DNA of 64,000 nucleotides from Diaporthe sp. PMI_573 (Eukaryota > Ascomycota > Sordariomycetes > Diaporthales > Diaporthaceae), in NCBI GenBank assembly GCA_021399435.1, contig JAJTUP010000095.1, positions 165,540-229,539 of the forward strand. The letters run 5' to 3'. This document shows positions 1-10,456 of this stretch, one piece after another (the first letter of the stretch is position 1; each line of letters starts with the position of its first letter). The position numbers were made by a program, and so were the translations under genes. Below the pieces are notes generated by a model. The model did no database searches, had not been told where the DNA came from, and saw nothing but the letters and a program-made list of their open reading frames with translations.

Positions 1-363
1 TTTCAACGAAGCTCAGACTAGAGATAGAGTGGTGAATAATTGAGATACAGACATATTCGAGGGCGGTCATCCGACCAATGTAATCTAGTCACTTTTTGCA
101 CTCTCGATTTTGGGTCCCAGGATATCGTGCCTCTCTATTGGGCATGGCTGCAAAAGGGGGTTTGGCCTTTGGCTTCTGCTGTAGAACTAAACGTTGCGGC
201 TAGTGGGGAAGGGTTGCCACCGCAACCAGCGTGCCACTCTATCCACCCAAAACCCATGGCCGTTCCTCCTCGGCGACCGCCTCGCTGTTTTCTGTCAGAT
301 CTGCGCGCGCTGGGTATCTGGGCAGGTTCGGGTTGCTCGCACTACTACCACGGGGCGCCGTCA

Positions 364-371
364 GCCCTAAT
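364..371. repeat. Left TSD of hAT element
   Basis: The 8-bp GCCCTAAT lies immediately before the left terminus and is repeated exactly at 1543-1550, directly after the right terminus. Confidence 0.9.
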
Positions 372-1542
372 CAGTGATGTTATTGGATTGGAGGCAATTT
401 GGATTGGACTGGATTTGTCGGAAAATGGCTGGACTGGATTTGGGTTTCTCGAAGATTTGGACTGGATTGGATTGATTGGCAACCAGCTCCTGGAGCTCCA
501 ATGGTCTAACCTGATAAGGCAAGAGCTAAGCCTAATTGAGTGGTCATGAGGAGTCTCCCGTCGCAGCTGCCGTCGCAGACCACGACACGACGCGCGAACT
601 ATCGTTCCGCTATTGGGTTAACATCCAACGCGTGCAGATTGCTACGCTATTAAAAGCACGGAGGCAAACGCGTCGCTCGCGACTTCAGCAGTCCTTCTAC
701 TGTGGCAGACGTGTCTGAACAGTCCACTCACCAGCTACACCATGGCCACTATCTCCAGCTATTTCGGTGCTGCCAGCGGTCGCCGTCCTGATTCTGACAG
801 AGTTATTCTTGCTCCAACATATATTAGTCCTCGCCCAAACGACCCCGACGGAACCCTGATCGAACCCGACGAATTCAAGCTGAATGGGAAGCAATATGTA
901 CGCTACTCTGTTGTGGCAAAGTCCCAAAAGCACACCAAGAAAAGGACATCAGTCGTCTGGCAGTATGGTGAAGACATACAACTCAAGCAGGACCCGACGA
1001 AGACGTTCTGGTACTGTTATCTGTGCGAACAGCAGCAGCGCCAACAGGGACTTCCTATTTCCGGCAAGGGCAATTGTACTACCTTAAACCACCTGGAATC
1101 GAAACACCAAATCATCGCTCACGGCTCCGGATGGACGTCATTGAAGCCAGCGAGTGCTTACGAGCTTGGTATGGTCGCCCGGAGCAGAAGGCATTTGATG
1201 ACTCTGCCATCGGTTTGATGGAGGGTGAGGCAGGGAGTACAGTTGGGGCGGATGGGCTGGGTGAGGGAGAGGAAGGCGGCGAAGATGATGGAAGCGAGAA
1301 GAACATACTGGAGACGCAAGTTGCTAGAGAACATGAGCTCCGTAGTTAGGTGGTGTCATAACCCAAGGACAAGAACAGTTCTACTCCAAGTCTGCTTATT
1401 CAGCGGCTCATTGATTGTCCCAAAAGGGTAAAAATATGAACTGGATCGGTTCTGGATATCCTGGAGGCTGCCTGTCCCCACGTCTGGACTGGATTGGATC
1501 GAGGCTCGGATCCAGCTCCAATCCAATCCAATAACATCACTG
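372..1542 (+). mobile_element. Non-autonomous hAT element with 8-bp TSD
   Basis: The element starts CAGTGATGTTATTGGATT and ends with the inverse, AATCCAATAACATCACTG. The flanks carry an identical 8-bp duplication, GCCCTAAT, at 364-371 and 1543-1550. CAGTG-type ends with an 8-bp duplication are diagnostic of hAT elements. Subterminal TGGATTGGA/TGGACTGGA motifs recur on both ends and probably are transposase-binding repeats. At 1171 bp it is too short for a full transposase (usually 600-900 aa) and retains only a BED-finger ORF, so it would need transposase supplied in trans. Confidence 0.9.
742..1218 (+). CDS. BED-type zinc-finger protein, hAT transposase N-terminus
   Basis: A 158-aa ORF starts at an ATG inside the hAT element. 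Residues about 65-125 form a BED-like finger: a Lys-rich lead, an aromatic VWQYGE motif, a Cys-x2-Cys pair (YCYLC) and a HLESKH His-x4-His end. BED fingers are the DNA-binding domain of hAT transposases and bind element ends. The RNase-H-like catalytic core and hATC dimerisation domain are absent. Coding resemblance continues in another frame to about 1349 (an acidic Gly/Glu-rich stretch), so the ORF is the truncated, possibly frameshifted remainder of a transposase. If expressed it could act as a binding-only competitor; that is inference. Confidence 0.65.
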   Translation: MATISSYFGAASGRRPDSDRVILAPTYISPRPNDPDGTLIEPDEFKLNGKQYVRYSVVAKSQKHTKKRTSVVWQYGEDIQLKQDPTKTFWYCYLCEQQQRQQGLPISGKGNCTTLNHLESKHQIIAHGSGWTSLKPASAYELGMVARSRRHLMTLPSV

Positions 1543-2489
1543 GCCCTAATCGGCGTAGTGTGTGGTTGACCGCACGCTCTCCCCCCCTTAGCTTCTCCAG
1601 TAGACACTGCTTCGCCTCCCCTTGCTGCTGGATCCTGCCAGCCACCTTGCCCTGCTCTTCCAATAGCTCCGACAGCTTACTCATTCGCGCATCGTCCAGC
1701 CTAAACCCCATTGCGGCAGCCTCCCATGCGGCCGCCTGTAGGAGGGCAATTTGATTCTTCAGGGACTCGGCTTCCTGTTCCCACGACTTAAGTGAACTGT
1801 CCAGATGATTGATCTCCTCATGGATATTGCGGACTTCCCCCATCACCTGTTTAGACGCATTTTCTAACTGCTGGAGCGGTCCACGGACCCGTGGCTGGTC
1901 GTCCAGTCTGGCCAGATTGCCGGCGGTAAGTTCTAATCCGACCTGTCCAGGCGAAGATCGTCCACCGCAGTCTTGTCGACGGCTTGACTCTTCTGGCTCT
2001 ATCTCCTCCGCGAACCCATTTTGCAAGCCACGGGCTCGGGCGTGGTGATGGCTCCGATCTCTGTGTCTTGACGACATGTCAATGTACGGCGGTGTTGATC
2101 GGTGCTGCAACTACTCGGGACTCGAGGCGCTGATAAGGGCGGCAAGGAAAACTGGGTGCAGTGGCAAGATTACTGGACAACATAAGATTCGCGGGCGCAT
2201 ATGTTGATATCGTCAGACGTGATAATGGCAGTCCCCCCCCCCCTCCCCAACAAAAAAAAGCACATTTTGATTTAGCCCCTAGTAAGCATATGACGCAAGA
2301 ACGGCGGGCGAGGAAAGCAGCTGGCCCACAACAACAATTGCGGGAGAACCCTAAGTCTCAGAGCAGATTCTCCAGGTCAAACACAGCTGTTGTACAGTCT
2401 TACTCTTCCGAAACTTGTCTAGAGTTAATGAGCTGAAATGCTATACTTTTAGAGAGGGTAGAGCGGCAAGACCCGCGATAGTTAAGGAT

Positions 2490-2635
2490 GAATGCGGATA
2501 TTCGCGTACCCTAAATCGGATGCCGCGTACCTTTTTCTGACTAATCGTGCTGGCCCCTGTGCCTGAATTAAAAAATTACACCGACTAATATACCGCTACA
2601 TGCCACTATTCCCACACACTCAAGGGCACCAAATA
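2490..2635 (-). mobile_element. MULE-derivative right-end fragment
   Basis: Starting with GAATGCGGATATTCGCGTAC, this stretch is the reverse complement of the 3' end of the 925-bp MULE derivative at 42455-43379. It covers the terminal repeat, the region after it and the last codons of the ORF (TTGGTGCCC then the stop TGA). Homology stops abruptly at 2635. A 35-bp deletion and scattered substitutions separate the copies. It is a one-ended remnant with no partner terminus nearby. Confidence 0.8.
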
Positions 2636-4750
2636 AGCACTATTAGACCCAAGTATTGGCAAACATTAACCAAATCAAGCAAATTAAGCACTATTAGACC
2701 TAAGTATTGCCAAACGTTGCCCATAATGCCCACAATGCGCGCGTCGTCGCCCACGTAACCCAGCTAGTCGAATAATAAGTCAACAAAGCCGGGCATCACA
2801 GCGACGATCTCGTCCTACAGCGCTGTACACCTCGGCTGCACACCAATATCTTTCTGTTGGGCTTTGCACTATAGGAAGCAGTCATCTCCAACACAAGCTG
2901 CGAATGGTGAAACTGTTGCATCAAAAGTATAAGAACCCGCAACTCGGAAAAGTAACCCGTCATCTGGGCCCTAATTATACATCACTAAAATACAAACTGG
3001 TGCCAATCTCACAAAATGGGCGATAAACCCCAATCATATAGAACATTCCCTATCCCTAGTATGTATATACCTTGATGCTAGTGTGAAATATAAAAGCTTT
3101 AACCACAGCTAATCACTGGGAGGAGGTGATCAAAAACCGCGAAACAACGCTGCATCTGACAGCAGCCAGCCCTTAAGGGCTCCAATATCACCAACTCTGA
3201 TTAATAGTCCGACATGCACGCGCACTTTCAGTTTTCAGCGCATGCAGTATATTTCCAATCAAGAGCTGCAAGAGGCAAATAATAAGGAGAAGAAGTTTAA
3301 AAGTCAAGCATACATTTGCAAGCATTGTTTACGAGAGACTTCGCTTGGACAGAACAATAAGGATATTCTCATAAGTCAAGAGCATAAGTAGCTTCCGCTT
3401 TTGCAACATTTGTCGGATTTCTAAAAGTGTCCCACCTAGTGCCATTTTGCTTGATTTACACACTGTACACACCAACGACCATGGTTGAGTGACTTAGAGT
3501 TGTATTTTATGATCAACGATTAGCATTGCCCCGCAGTTGTAAACGCGTACCTCGTTAAAGGTAACCCGGCAAATCACTCGCACTGTAGCTGCGGGACAAA
3601 TATCATTGGCCAGGGGTGCTGTACTTGCTCACGCCTTAGAGTACGACGTCGACTGGTCCAGGAAAGATGAAGGCTGCCGAGAGCCTGACCACGCCCTATA
3701 TCGCCGCGGAATACTTCGCGCTGGAGGTGACTCCGTGGCGGATGGGAAGGACACTGCGTGCGGAAATGCAAAGCCTCCGCCTAAATTTTGGCGATTATTA
3801 CATCAAAGTACTATAACTTAGTCCTTTTGAAAAACAGTCTATTGGCAGAATACGGTATTGTACTACTCAATTACGTAGAAATTCAAAGAATTATCACTCT
3901 GAATTATCGGTATTGTTGAACAGTGCTTCCCCGTCCACTTCTGAAAGTACAGTCCGAGGACACTACTGCCGCAGATTTCAGGTATACTGCCGCAGATTTC
4001 TACAGAATAGGCGTACAGGCAATAAGACTTATTAGGCAGGCCACTTTGGAGTTGCTAAACAGCTGGAAGCAATCTCTATTCTAGCTTGGTTACCTAGAAT
4101 ATCGTCTGAGAAGGGGTGTTAAACAGTGTCCTGAAAATATAAGTTGTTCTTACTAGCTTGTAAGTGCAGCGCGTTGCTTTTGCAGCTAGTATAGCGGCTA
4201 TTTTCTCAATAAATACACAATATATAATATACAATATACAATATATAGTATATTGTATCTTGTATATTTGCGTAAGGAGCTCGCTGACGAGTACGCCACC
4301 AATGACTCTTTGGCTCTGGTATTCACCACACTTGCCACTTTCACACGCTACAGGAATATAATCCTGGTGTTTCTCTGTTCTCAAGACTCACATTTCGCAG
4401 TTCAAATTCTTCAAGCCTTCGACTCAAAGAACGGACTTGTTGACCAGTGTGCACGGCAACAAAACTAAGAAGCGTGGAAAGTGATAATTTGATGCCAGGC
4501 TTGATTAACCAGCTCAACCATCCTCGAACCCTGTAATCGGGAGGTCTTGAATGGGGGAGAGGACAGAAGACTTTATGTGTCAAATAGACGCATAAATAAT
4601 AAAGTATTTACTGTATGATGCTGTATTCAGATAAGGCCTTCCTTGTACACACCAGGTATCTTTTCCACACCCTAAAGAACCCACGTTTCTGACATCAAAA
4701 GTACTATTCTTTATAGTCCCTCCCGATACATATGAGAGGCCTACAGAGAT
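2636..4750. other. Gene-free stretch
   Basis: I see no supported gene in these 2.1 kb. There is a short direct repeat (AAGCACTATTAGACC, near 2635 and 2687) and an AT-rich self-complementary stretch near 4205-4265 built from AATATACAATATA-like words. Short ORFs here have no recognisable domain. Confidence 0.5.
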
Positions 4751-5140
4751 AAACTACATATTGTATGTTTTAATGCGATTAAATTTGCCTGGTGGAGGGC
4801 TCTCAGTACCGGGGGTAATGGGTCGAATGACCCTTTCGGGAGGGCTCTGCTGTGTCGAAGCACCGAAGCAAAAACGCTGGCGGTCCGTTATCTTTACTGG
4901 TTTCGCAATCCTACGGCCAGGCGGCGCTTCCTCTGTCCGAGTTTGCGAGAATGTGCCTTCCAAATCGGTGCAGGGCGACGATCGGGATACCGGGCACCTC
5001 TACTGTAAGGTGCCTGTTTCTATTGATCCGTCTAGTCTGCGTGAGGAAGAAGTCAGGTTTGCAGTCGCCAGCCTGCAAAGTAGGCTCTTCCTTCACGGTA
5101 GGCTTACGTAGGAGAAGGGATCACGACGACAGTTGTATGG

Positions 5141-5710
5141 CTTCCGTCACAAGTGGAAAGCGATATCCTCAAGCTTGCCAAGGCAAAAGCAAAGTCAGCC
5201 ACCCGACCGGGCGCTATTCCTCAGCTACAGCTTCCCAGCATGCGATCGACAACTCTCAACATCGCACGCTCTGAACGAGGCACGACCAGAAGTCTGCCAG
5301 AAAAGGTTGGAAAGCATTCCAAGAGAATCGATACAGCGTTACCAGGCAAACACACGCGACGTCTGTACGACAGCCTTTCCTGGAAAGAAGCTAGTGTACT
5401 CGCCCAGCTCAGGACGGGGATAGCAAGATTGAACGCATACCTGTACCATATCAAAGCAGCGTCGTCAGACCAGTGCGCATGTGGACAAGCGAAGGAGACC
5501 GTGGAGCACTTTCTCTTTCGGTGCAGGAGATGGACGGAACACCGAACACAGATGCTCCAGTGCACAGACACTCATCGAAGCAACATTTCCTTCTACTTGG
5601 GAGGGAAAGCGCCCTCAGATAACGTAAATTGGACTCCAAATATGAAGGCCGTTCGTGCAACGATACGGTTCGCTCTTGCCACAGGGCGACTTGACGCCGA
5701 TCACCACTGA
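5141..5710 (+). pseudogene. LINE ORF2 C-terminal fragment (CCHC-like end)
   Basis: About 185 residues remain. The region reading LAQLRTGIARLNAYLYHI and then CACGQAKETVEHFLFRC is the hallmark C-terminus of fungal Tad1-clade LINE polyproteins, a Cys-x-Cys ... His-x4-Cys putative zinc-binding motif after the RNase H domain. The motif residues are intact and the stop is followed by the usual 3' UTR. Endonuclease, reverse transcriptase and most of RNase H are missing, so it cannot transpose. Confidence 0.75.
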
Positions 5711-6004
5711 TCCGACTACCCCTAATCACCTCGTGCCATAGACAGCAGGCACCGCTTCAGCCGCCGAAGATAGGACACTGAACACTTGGAGAATGGCCTT
5801 CAAGTCAGCCTACTAACACCACTAACCCACAAGAATCCGCAGAGACATGGCAGATGAGAGAGACTGTAAAGGCAGGAACAGATTGTATATGGGCTTAAGG
5901 AGGGTAGGATTCATTTCACGAAATGTACTTGCAGATTAGCAAAAGTTGCCCTATCGGGTTAGGCCCGCCGGGCGTAATAAATTGTGTGTGTGTGTGTGTG
6001 TGTA
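5141..6004 (+). mobile_element. 5'-truncated Tad1-like LINE, copy 1
   Basis: The 3' end of a non-LTR retrotransposon: the C-terminal end of the ORF2-type polyprotein, then a roughly 230-bp 3' UTR ending GGGTTAGGCCCGCCGGGCG, and a (GT)n tail at about 5984-6003. The reading frame has no ATG, as expected for a copy cut short by incomplete reverse transcription. The 3' UTR reappears in opposite orientation at 13.57-14.15 kb. Confidence 0.8.
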
Positions 6005-6808
6005 CATGCTGCGAAAGAGACGCTACATACTAATCAAAATAGAAATCGGCGTCAGAATCTCAACTTTCATAAAAGCTCTTCAGCATCTTATTCAAGTATT
6101 GTTGTTGCTAAATGATGGTTCTCAGAATGTGATGGTACTGATCCTGTTCTGAAGTACAGTGCTTCGGTTGAGTGCTGTGCATCATTTATAACTATGTGTT
6201 GAGCTATACATAAGCTTCTTGCGGGTCCAGAAGAATAGCACTGTACTTGTATACCATTCTGTACATTCTCCCAGCAGAAGCACCGCACCTAGGAGAAGTA
6301 CTATGCATGGTCGAAGCAGCAACATATGCAGTTAAGGTCCGCACGCAGGATCTGCAGCAGCCCCGTTATCATTGTTCTTGTGAGCATCATGTAGCTTTTT
6401 GTGGTGTCAGTGAAGATCCTCAAGTGAAGAAGTTTCCGAGACACAATGCAGTAGCCAACCTAGCAACCTTCAAATTGCTTATCCCATCATGCTCAAATAA
6501 TGGTCCGACTGGGGGCGACGGCGCAGGGCAATTGTGGTTGCAGCGGAAAAACGCACTCTGGGGCTGGGAATGTAACGGAAAATGGGCTCTGATTGGCTGC
6601 AGCCGTTAGTGCGGGTGCTTAATCAGTGGCACTCTGTGTACCGTCCGATTTCCTCTGCGAATTTCCGTCCTCTTTTTTTTTTTTGGAGTGTTGTTTTGCG
6701 GGGACTGGGCATCGTGGTTCTGATCCCCGCTCCAGTGCCCCCCGCCTTCGTCAAATTTTATGACCTCCTTCCATCTTCTTCGAATCATCGTATGCCCCGG
6801 TTCCAGTT
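6005..6808. other. Intergenic region upstream of the sirtuin gene
   Basis: No supported gene. A (T)12 tract near 6669-6680, followed by CT-rich sequence, lies about 130 bp before the sirtuin ATG and may be part of its promoter or 5' UTR. No clear TATA box is seen. Confidence 0.4.
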
Positions 6809-9561
6809 ATGGAGCGCACGAATACTTCTCGCCGCTCAAAGCCGCAAGTTTGTGAGGAAATTCAAGTCAGTACTGATGGTGCCTCTGGTCTCAAGAGGGC
6901 GAGGGTCGCAGAAAAGAGCCCGGAGACCGTCGGTAAGGGTGCACCATCTTCTAAGAGGAGGACGGTCACAGAACATAAGTTGGAGAACGTCGAAAAGCAT
7001 TTACCGGCCATTCTTCAGGGCAAGAAGAAGATAGTTGTGATTGTGGGAGCTGGCATCTCCACCTCCGCAGGAAGTAAGTCTCTGCTTGTATGCCCACGCT
7101 TCCCTGACTTTCTAACTAATTTACAGTACCTGATTTCCGATCCAAGGACGGCTTATTTAGAACTCTCAAAAAGGGCGGCGGCGGTAGACATCTTTTCGAT
7201 GCTTCGGTATACAATGACCCACAAACGACACGAGAATTCCATGAAATGGTTCGAAAGATGTCACAGTTGGTAAAACAGGTTAAGCCAACTCCATTCCACG
7301 ACATGGTAGCAGAGCTTGCGCGAGAGGGCCGGTTGTTGCGACTTTACACCCAAAATATAGACGGCCTTGAAACAAGGCTAGAGTTCTCAGCGACAAACTT
7401 ACCGCTCGAACCAAAATCACCTTGGCCGGTGACAATACCTCTCCATGGTGGGCTGGACCAAATACGATGTACCATATGCAGCCACATTGACGTCCTCAAC
7501 GCCCTAATTTTTCAAGGATCCGATCGACCGTCATGCCCAAAGTGCGAAGAAACTGAAAAAAATCGCAGACAAGAAGGGAAGAGGAGCCGTGGAATCGGAT
7601 ATCTCAGGCCCCGAATGGTCCTATACGATGAGGATAACCCGGATGCAGATGCCATTGGCAAGGTTTCGAAGGCTGACCTGGCTCGCATCCCCGATGCCGT
7701 GATTGTGGCTGGTACAAGTCTCCAAGTGCCGGGCACAATAAGGATTGCCAAGGAAATGTGCAAAGCAACGCGTTCGATTGACGGAATCACAGTTTGGCTC
7801 AACAAGGAACCTCCGCCTAGTGCCTTGCGTGACTTGTGGGACCTCGAGTTGCTTTGCGAATGCGACGACAGCGTTGCCCCATTGGATCTTCCCATGCAAT
7901 TCACAAGTCAGGACAAAGATTCTGAGTTAAACAGACACGCGCCAAGAGAAATGTCGCCAGTCTCAATGCGATCCATTCGTGCGCCGGCCGAACAAAGAAG
8001 CGATTCCACCCTTGTCGTGGGCAACAGTATTGAAGTCGCTCCAGATCGTGGTGATCAGCTCGCCTCGCCTGATGCCCCTGATCAGACAGTCGTTACAGCC
8101 ACTGAGGACGACGCCACATATCGTCCACCAGGCGGTACAGAACATCTTGAGACATCGCCCAATGAAGAGTTTCCTGTGTTGGCCAACAATGCAGAGGCGA
8201 ATACGCCCAAAATCGTCCGTGCTAGAAGGGGTGGGCGTCGCGGCCGCCCGGGCCGCCCTCCGGGCCGTCCAAGAGGTTGTCAACAACTAGTCCCATTGAC
8301 AACAGATATTGCTGCACGCAGTGATTCTGTTTCTACAACAACAGATCGTCGTCGGAAAAGACTTAGTAAAGATGAGGGGGAGGCGGAAACGCCTGCCAAG
8401 CGCACGCGGGGGAGAAGTGTTGTTATACCATGGCTACCCTTCCGGCCAGAAGATCTCGACAGATTGGTTAGCACAGGCGAAGACTCCCAGTTGACTGACG
8501 ACGTGGTCAACACTTTGATGCGATATATTGTTGCTTGCAGGCCGAACTTGAGGACCATACCCAGCAGTGACTGGTACACTGATTGCTTAGGCGACAATGT
8601 CCTGCGATGCGACAATACAACGGTTTTCGTTCTTCCGGTTGATGTTGATGGGCATGGGCATGGGGCATGCCTCACCATTCGTGTGGATCAGCGCGAGGCT
8701 ACCCTTATCGACCCACTAAACGGCCAAGAAAGGACAATTGAGATGTGCGAGGAGCTGGCTTCCCGCTTTGTCCGTCATTGCCTGCCGGAGCCTTTCAACA
8801 ATTGGGATGAGGAGTGGAAGACTGCGCAACCAGATCCCTGCACGCATACATGCGAGCTTGGTGACTCTCGCCTATACAGTCTCTGGGCTGCCATGCATAA
8901 AGCCGCCGAAATGGAGGTGCCGTCATCATTCGACAGCCGGCTTCTGCGATCCTGGTTGTACGCCCTCTGCACAAACATCAATCACATCGCTGGCGCTGCC
9001 TCTGTACCTGGTTCTGCATTGTGCCTCAGCGGTACCACTCAAGTCGTGTCTGGTACAGCCAGCAAAGACCGGGAAAATCTGAAAAAACTGTCGGATGTGT
9101 TTGATCATCAATGGAGCGAGTATTTGAAGAGAGACGCCGAGGAAGCTAAAACTCATTTCCCGATTGCCGGCACTCTTGGACCTCTGCAGCAGTTGAAGCA
9201 AGAGAAGGAGATTGTGGAGCGCCGCGTGAAGGATTGCATCTCTCAACTAAGCCGGTCACAGAGATTTGCAAAGAGTATCGTAACTCTCAATCAGGCCCTC
9301 CGTGTCACAGACCGTAAATACTCAGGAATATTGGACAAACTGGACCAGGCTGATACGACCCTGAGGAAGGAGACTGAGTCCCTGCTGCCAGACGCCACAG
9401 ATCAACTTGACCTTGATAGCATCATACAGCGGTGCCTGGAACTCATCGGCTCCCACCGGGACAAAGTCAAGCTTTTCGCGCAGTTGGAAAAGGCTCTAGA
9501 TGGAGCCGACGCGCACGCCGTCGAGGATTACATGAGAGAATCGATAGAGGAGCTGTCCTGA
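6809..9561 (+). CDS. Sir2-family deacetylase fused to an Ulp1-like domain
   Basis: The model is join(6809..7073,7127..9561), with a 53-bp GTAAGT...CAG intron, giving 899 aa. Residues about 70-345 are a class I sirtuin of the Hst3/Hst4 type: VGAGIS at 79-84, IPDFRS after the intron, TQNIDG at 163-168, catalytic His195 in PLHGG, zinc cysteines 203/206 and 225/228, and LRPRMVLYDED. This predicts an NAD-dependent lysine deacetylase in the nucleus. Residues 455-472 form AT-hook-like GRP repeats. Residues about 525-705 resemble a C48 (Ulp1/SENP) protease fold: His598/600 before a beta strand, Asp617 in LIDPL, then GDSRLYSLW where the family has DCG. The nucleophile position therefore seems to be Ser669. 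A coiled coil follows (about 770-899). Ulp1-like proteases process SUMO-type modifiers. Sirtuin identity is firm; the C48 assignment is weaker. Confidence 0.85.
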
Positions 9562-9689
9562 TCATCCCAGCCTGACAGCACTCTTTTAGCGGTTTGTGCA
9601 CAGGTTGTCCCAGAAGGTTGGTGGCGGAAGCTCTGGGTAAGATAGTCCCTGGGTACATAGGTTGATGTATGTATCCGCTTGCACTCTAC

Positions 9690-9790
9690 ACAGAGGTATG
9701 GTGTGGTTACAGTGCCAGTCTAAAGGTTTAAGGTTTTGGTGGGCAGGTTTGTTTTTGGTAACTATTCGAGTTTTTACTTTGCAACAACAG
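9690..9790 (+). repeat. Solo relative of the long-TIR element end
   Basis: The words CAGTGCCAGTCT, AAGGTTTAAGGTTTTGGTGGG and GTTTGTTTTTGG are arranged as in the right terminal repeat of the long-TIR element at 42.2-43.4 kb. Here TTGTTTTTG occurs once, uninterrupted, whereas at 42447/43380 the same site is split by a MULE. The site thus serves as a natural empty-site comparison. Confidence 0.6.
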
Positions 9791-9799
9791 CTGGTTGAG

Positions 9800-10450
9800 T
9801 ACGGCGATACCAAAGTACTGTACTGGTGTAGAATTTGGTTGGTGTTAGCTAAATGAGAATCTCCGCGTTCTTATCAGAGTACCTGCTCGGTAATTTGTTT
9901 TACTTTAGACATACATCAAACCTTTTTGTACTTTCGGGGACCGCGGTGATTCTGCGATTTCCCCATCTACGTATCTGCCACCGGGATGATATAAGTTAAG
10001 AGTCCTCGGGTAGCATTTAGGCAGCAATGGGCTGCAACTGGGCTCAACTTATTTTGGTTGCCTTGTTTCAAGCCTGAGTTGAGCAAGGGGGACCGACTGG
10101 GATTATGACCGAAAGAAGGGCGACATGGCAGAGCCGATGAGAGTCAGGTGGAAGCGAAGGCAGGCATAGTCCCTTGGAGTTGTACTTCAATGATCCACAT
10201 TTTTCATGGGGACGAGATCTACATGGCTGGCCGTCGCACACGAGACAAAAACAATCTAAGAATGGTACTTTTACTGCAGACTATCATTTTTGCTTTACAT
10301 TATATTCTGCATTGTATTTCTGCAATACAACTTAATGACGACATCCTATATCAGCAATTGCAACAGACCCCCGACTTGCAGCTTCCGGCGCGCAGCGGCC
10401 ATTGTGACGTTGGAATTCAATCCTTTACATTAGATCTGAAAGTGTGGATG
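9800..10450. other. Gene-free stretch before the kinase-like gene
   Basis: No confident gene. Translation around 10330-10450 gives a segment (ending SGHCDVGIQSFTLDLK) that might be an upstream exon of the following gene, since that ORF has no ATG of its own. The splice junction cannot be placed. Confidence 0.3.
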
Positions 10451-10456
10451 TGATGA

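Larger units (their letters stand above)
236..2110 (-). pseudogene. Coiled-coil ORF interrupted by a hAT insertion
   Basis: An ORF of unknown function reads from an ATG at 2110 to about 1551. It is hydrophilic, and its middle (about residues 80-190) is Leu/Glu/Gln/Lys-rich with heptad-like spacing, which suggests a coiled coil. Its N-terminus is rich in Arg and His. The frame then runs into the hAT element ending at 1542. If the element and one 8-bp target copy are ignored, the same frame continues from 363 for about 35 codons and stops with TAG near 236. The element therefore appears to have landed inside an existing coding sequence. The present ORF reads into transposon DNA and stops at 1400. 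I do not recognise the family, and no adjacent gene explains its role. It could also be part of an older transposon. Confidence 0.5.

Noticed and set aside
40..549. 169-codon plus-strand ORF at the left edge
   Set aside because: It crosses the hAT boundary at 372 and its C-terminal part is only translation of the TGGATTGGA subterminal repeats.
2100..2170. Plus-strand CTACTCGGGACTCGAGGCGCTGA resembling the start of the MULE ORF (DYSGLEAM)
   Set aside because: The match covers only about 25 bases and does not continue on either side, so I could not call it a MULE fragment.
4205..4265. AT-rich palindromic stretch as a possible origin or terminator
   Set aside because: Low-complexity TATA-type words are common in such DNA and nothing functional surrounds it.
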